From assembly GCF_026151205.1 (NCBI RefSeq), contig NC_087073.1, positions 15,705,837 through 15,769,836 of the forward strand: 64,000 nt of DNA, in the 5' to 3' direction. The notes under the pieces were generated by a model, which saw nothing but the letters and a program-made list of their open reading frames with translations, did not search any database and was not told the DNA's origin. Of this stretch, positions 63,720 to 64,000 are shown one piece after another; position 1 is the stretch's first letter; each line of letters opens with the position of its first letter. A program made the translations under genes and the position numbers. The DNA is from Bolinopsis microptera. Its lineage: Eukaryota; Ctenophora; Tentaculata; Lobata; Bolinopsidae.

Positions 63720-64000
63720 TTCTTTAGTGTTCCGGTATTTTATTTCACGATTGTTTAATCCAGGTTTCGGGTCACGTGGGAAATTAATTCTTTAAATGGT
63801 ATCGGGGAAAGCCATTTAAATGTAGTCCGAAAATTATCATCGTTGTAATCGTCACCACTTTCCGCAAGCTGGGGATATCATCGTCAAAAATTGCATTATA
63901 ATAAAATGTGAAACGTCAGTTTCATGTAGTCACACACAGGAATGTTTTTGCCTTGCAGAGTGTACTCATACAGTTGCTTCTTGAACAGTCTTATTTCTAG
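63712..64000 (-). pseudogene. Inverted, indel-rich fragment of an Artemis-like gene (cut by window edge)
   Basis: Read on the minus strand from 64,000, the sequence follows copy 2 from about 58,990 to 59,290: AACTGTATGAGTACACTCTG, then GATATCCCCAGCTTGCGGAA, ACATTTAAATGGCTTT and CCTGGATTAAACAATCGTGA. One-base insertions occur every ~10-20 nt, so no frame stays open. It joins the Penelope element at TTGCAGTAATTC. Either a decayed inverted duplicate or uncorrected consensus at a palindrome-like junction. Confidence 0.85.

Noticed and set aside
1..64000. CRISPR array or prokaryotic operon
   Set aside because: Tandem arrays have no unique spacers, and genes are spliced; this is animal nuclear DNA.

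Overview
The window reads as nuclear DNA of an AT-rich invertebrate animal. Spliced genes with GT..AG introns and consistent phases, a tRNA-derived SINE, APE-type LINEs, a Penelope-like element and many MITEs all point that way. An early-branching marine animal such as a cnidarian would fit, but the species cannot be told from the sequence.

Layout. (1) 1-1,590 is a 47/49-bp minisatellite running up to the 3' splice site of the first visible exon of a plus-strand gene. Nine phase-consistent exons (1,600-10,803) encode the C-terminal ~327 residues of a Ser/Pro/Lys-rich protein I do not recognise. (2) About 10,990-26,920 is two near-identical units in tandem. Unit 1 carries a young RTE-like LINE with a 10-bp target duplication; unit 2 has the empty site. 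Both contain the last exons of a minus-strand MON2 homologue. The beginning of unit 1 is full of 1-nt indels, so false haplotype duplication or poor consensus is a serious possibility. (3) 21,745-47,516 holds at least 16 phase-consistent minus-strand MON2 exons (about 900 C-terminal residues, plus an unusual acidic tail). The N-terminal half is not visible. A 13-kb MON2 intron holds two paralogous two-TM single-exon genes and several inverted-repeat elements. Another intron is mostly a 1.5-kb TTAGGG-containing minisatellite starting ~10 nt from a 3' splice site. (4) 50,013-64,000 is a cluster of Artemis/SNM1C-like metallo-beta-lactamase/beta-CASP genes with no introns in their coding regions. 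Copy 1 is broken by a 23-bp tandem duplication and a second frameshift. Copy 2 is interrupted by one extra T in a T-run. Copy 3 is open, but its C-terminus is out-of-frame Penelope-like element sequence. An inverted, indel-rich fragment of another copy reaches the right edge.

Functional picture. MON2 is a conserved Golgi/endosome trafficking scaffold. The Artemis-like genes retain the metal-binding and beta-CASP signature residues and add a shared C-terminal alpha/beta region of about 250 residues ending in a DWPMPY..FSERKREY motif, which I cannot assign to a known domain. This lineage-specific nuclease expansion is the best candidate for undescribed biology here. The best structural observations are the two minisatellites abutting 3' splice sites, the LINE filled/empty pair, and the Penelope copy that starts exactly at its RT catalytic codons inside a host gene.
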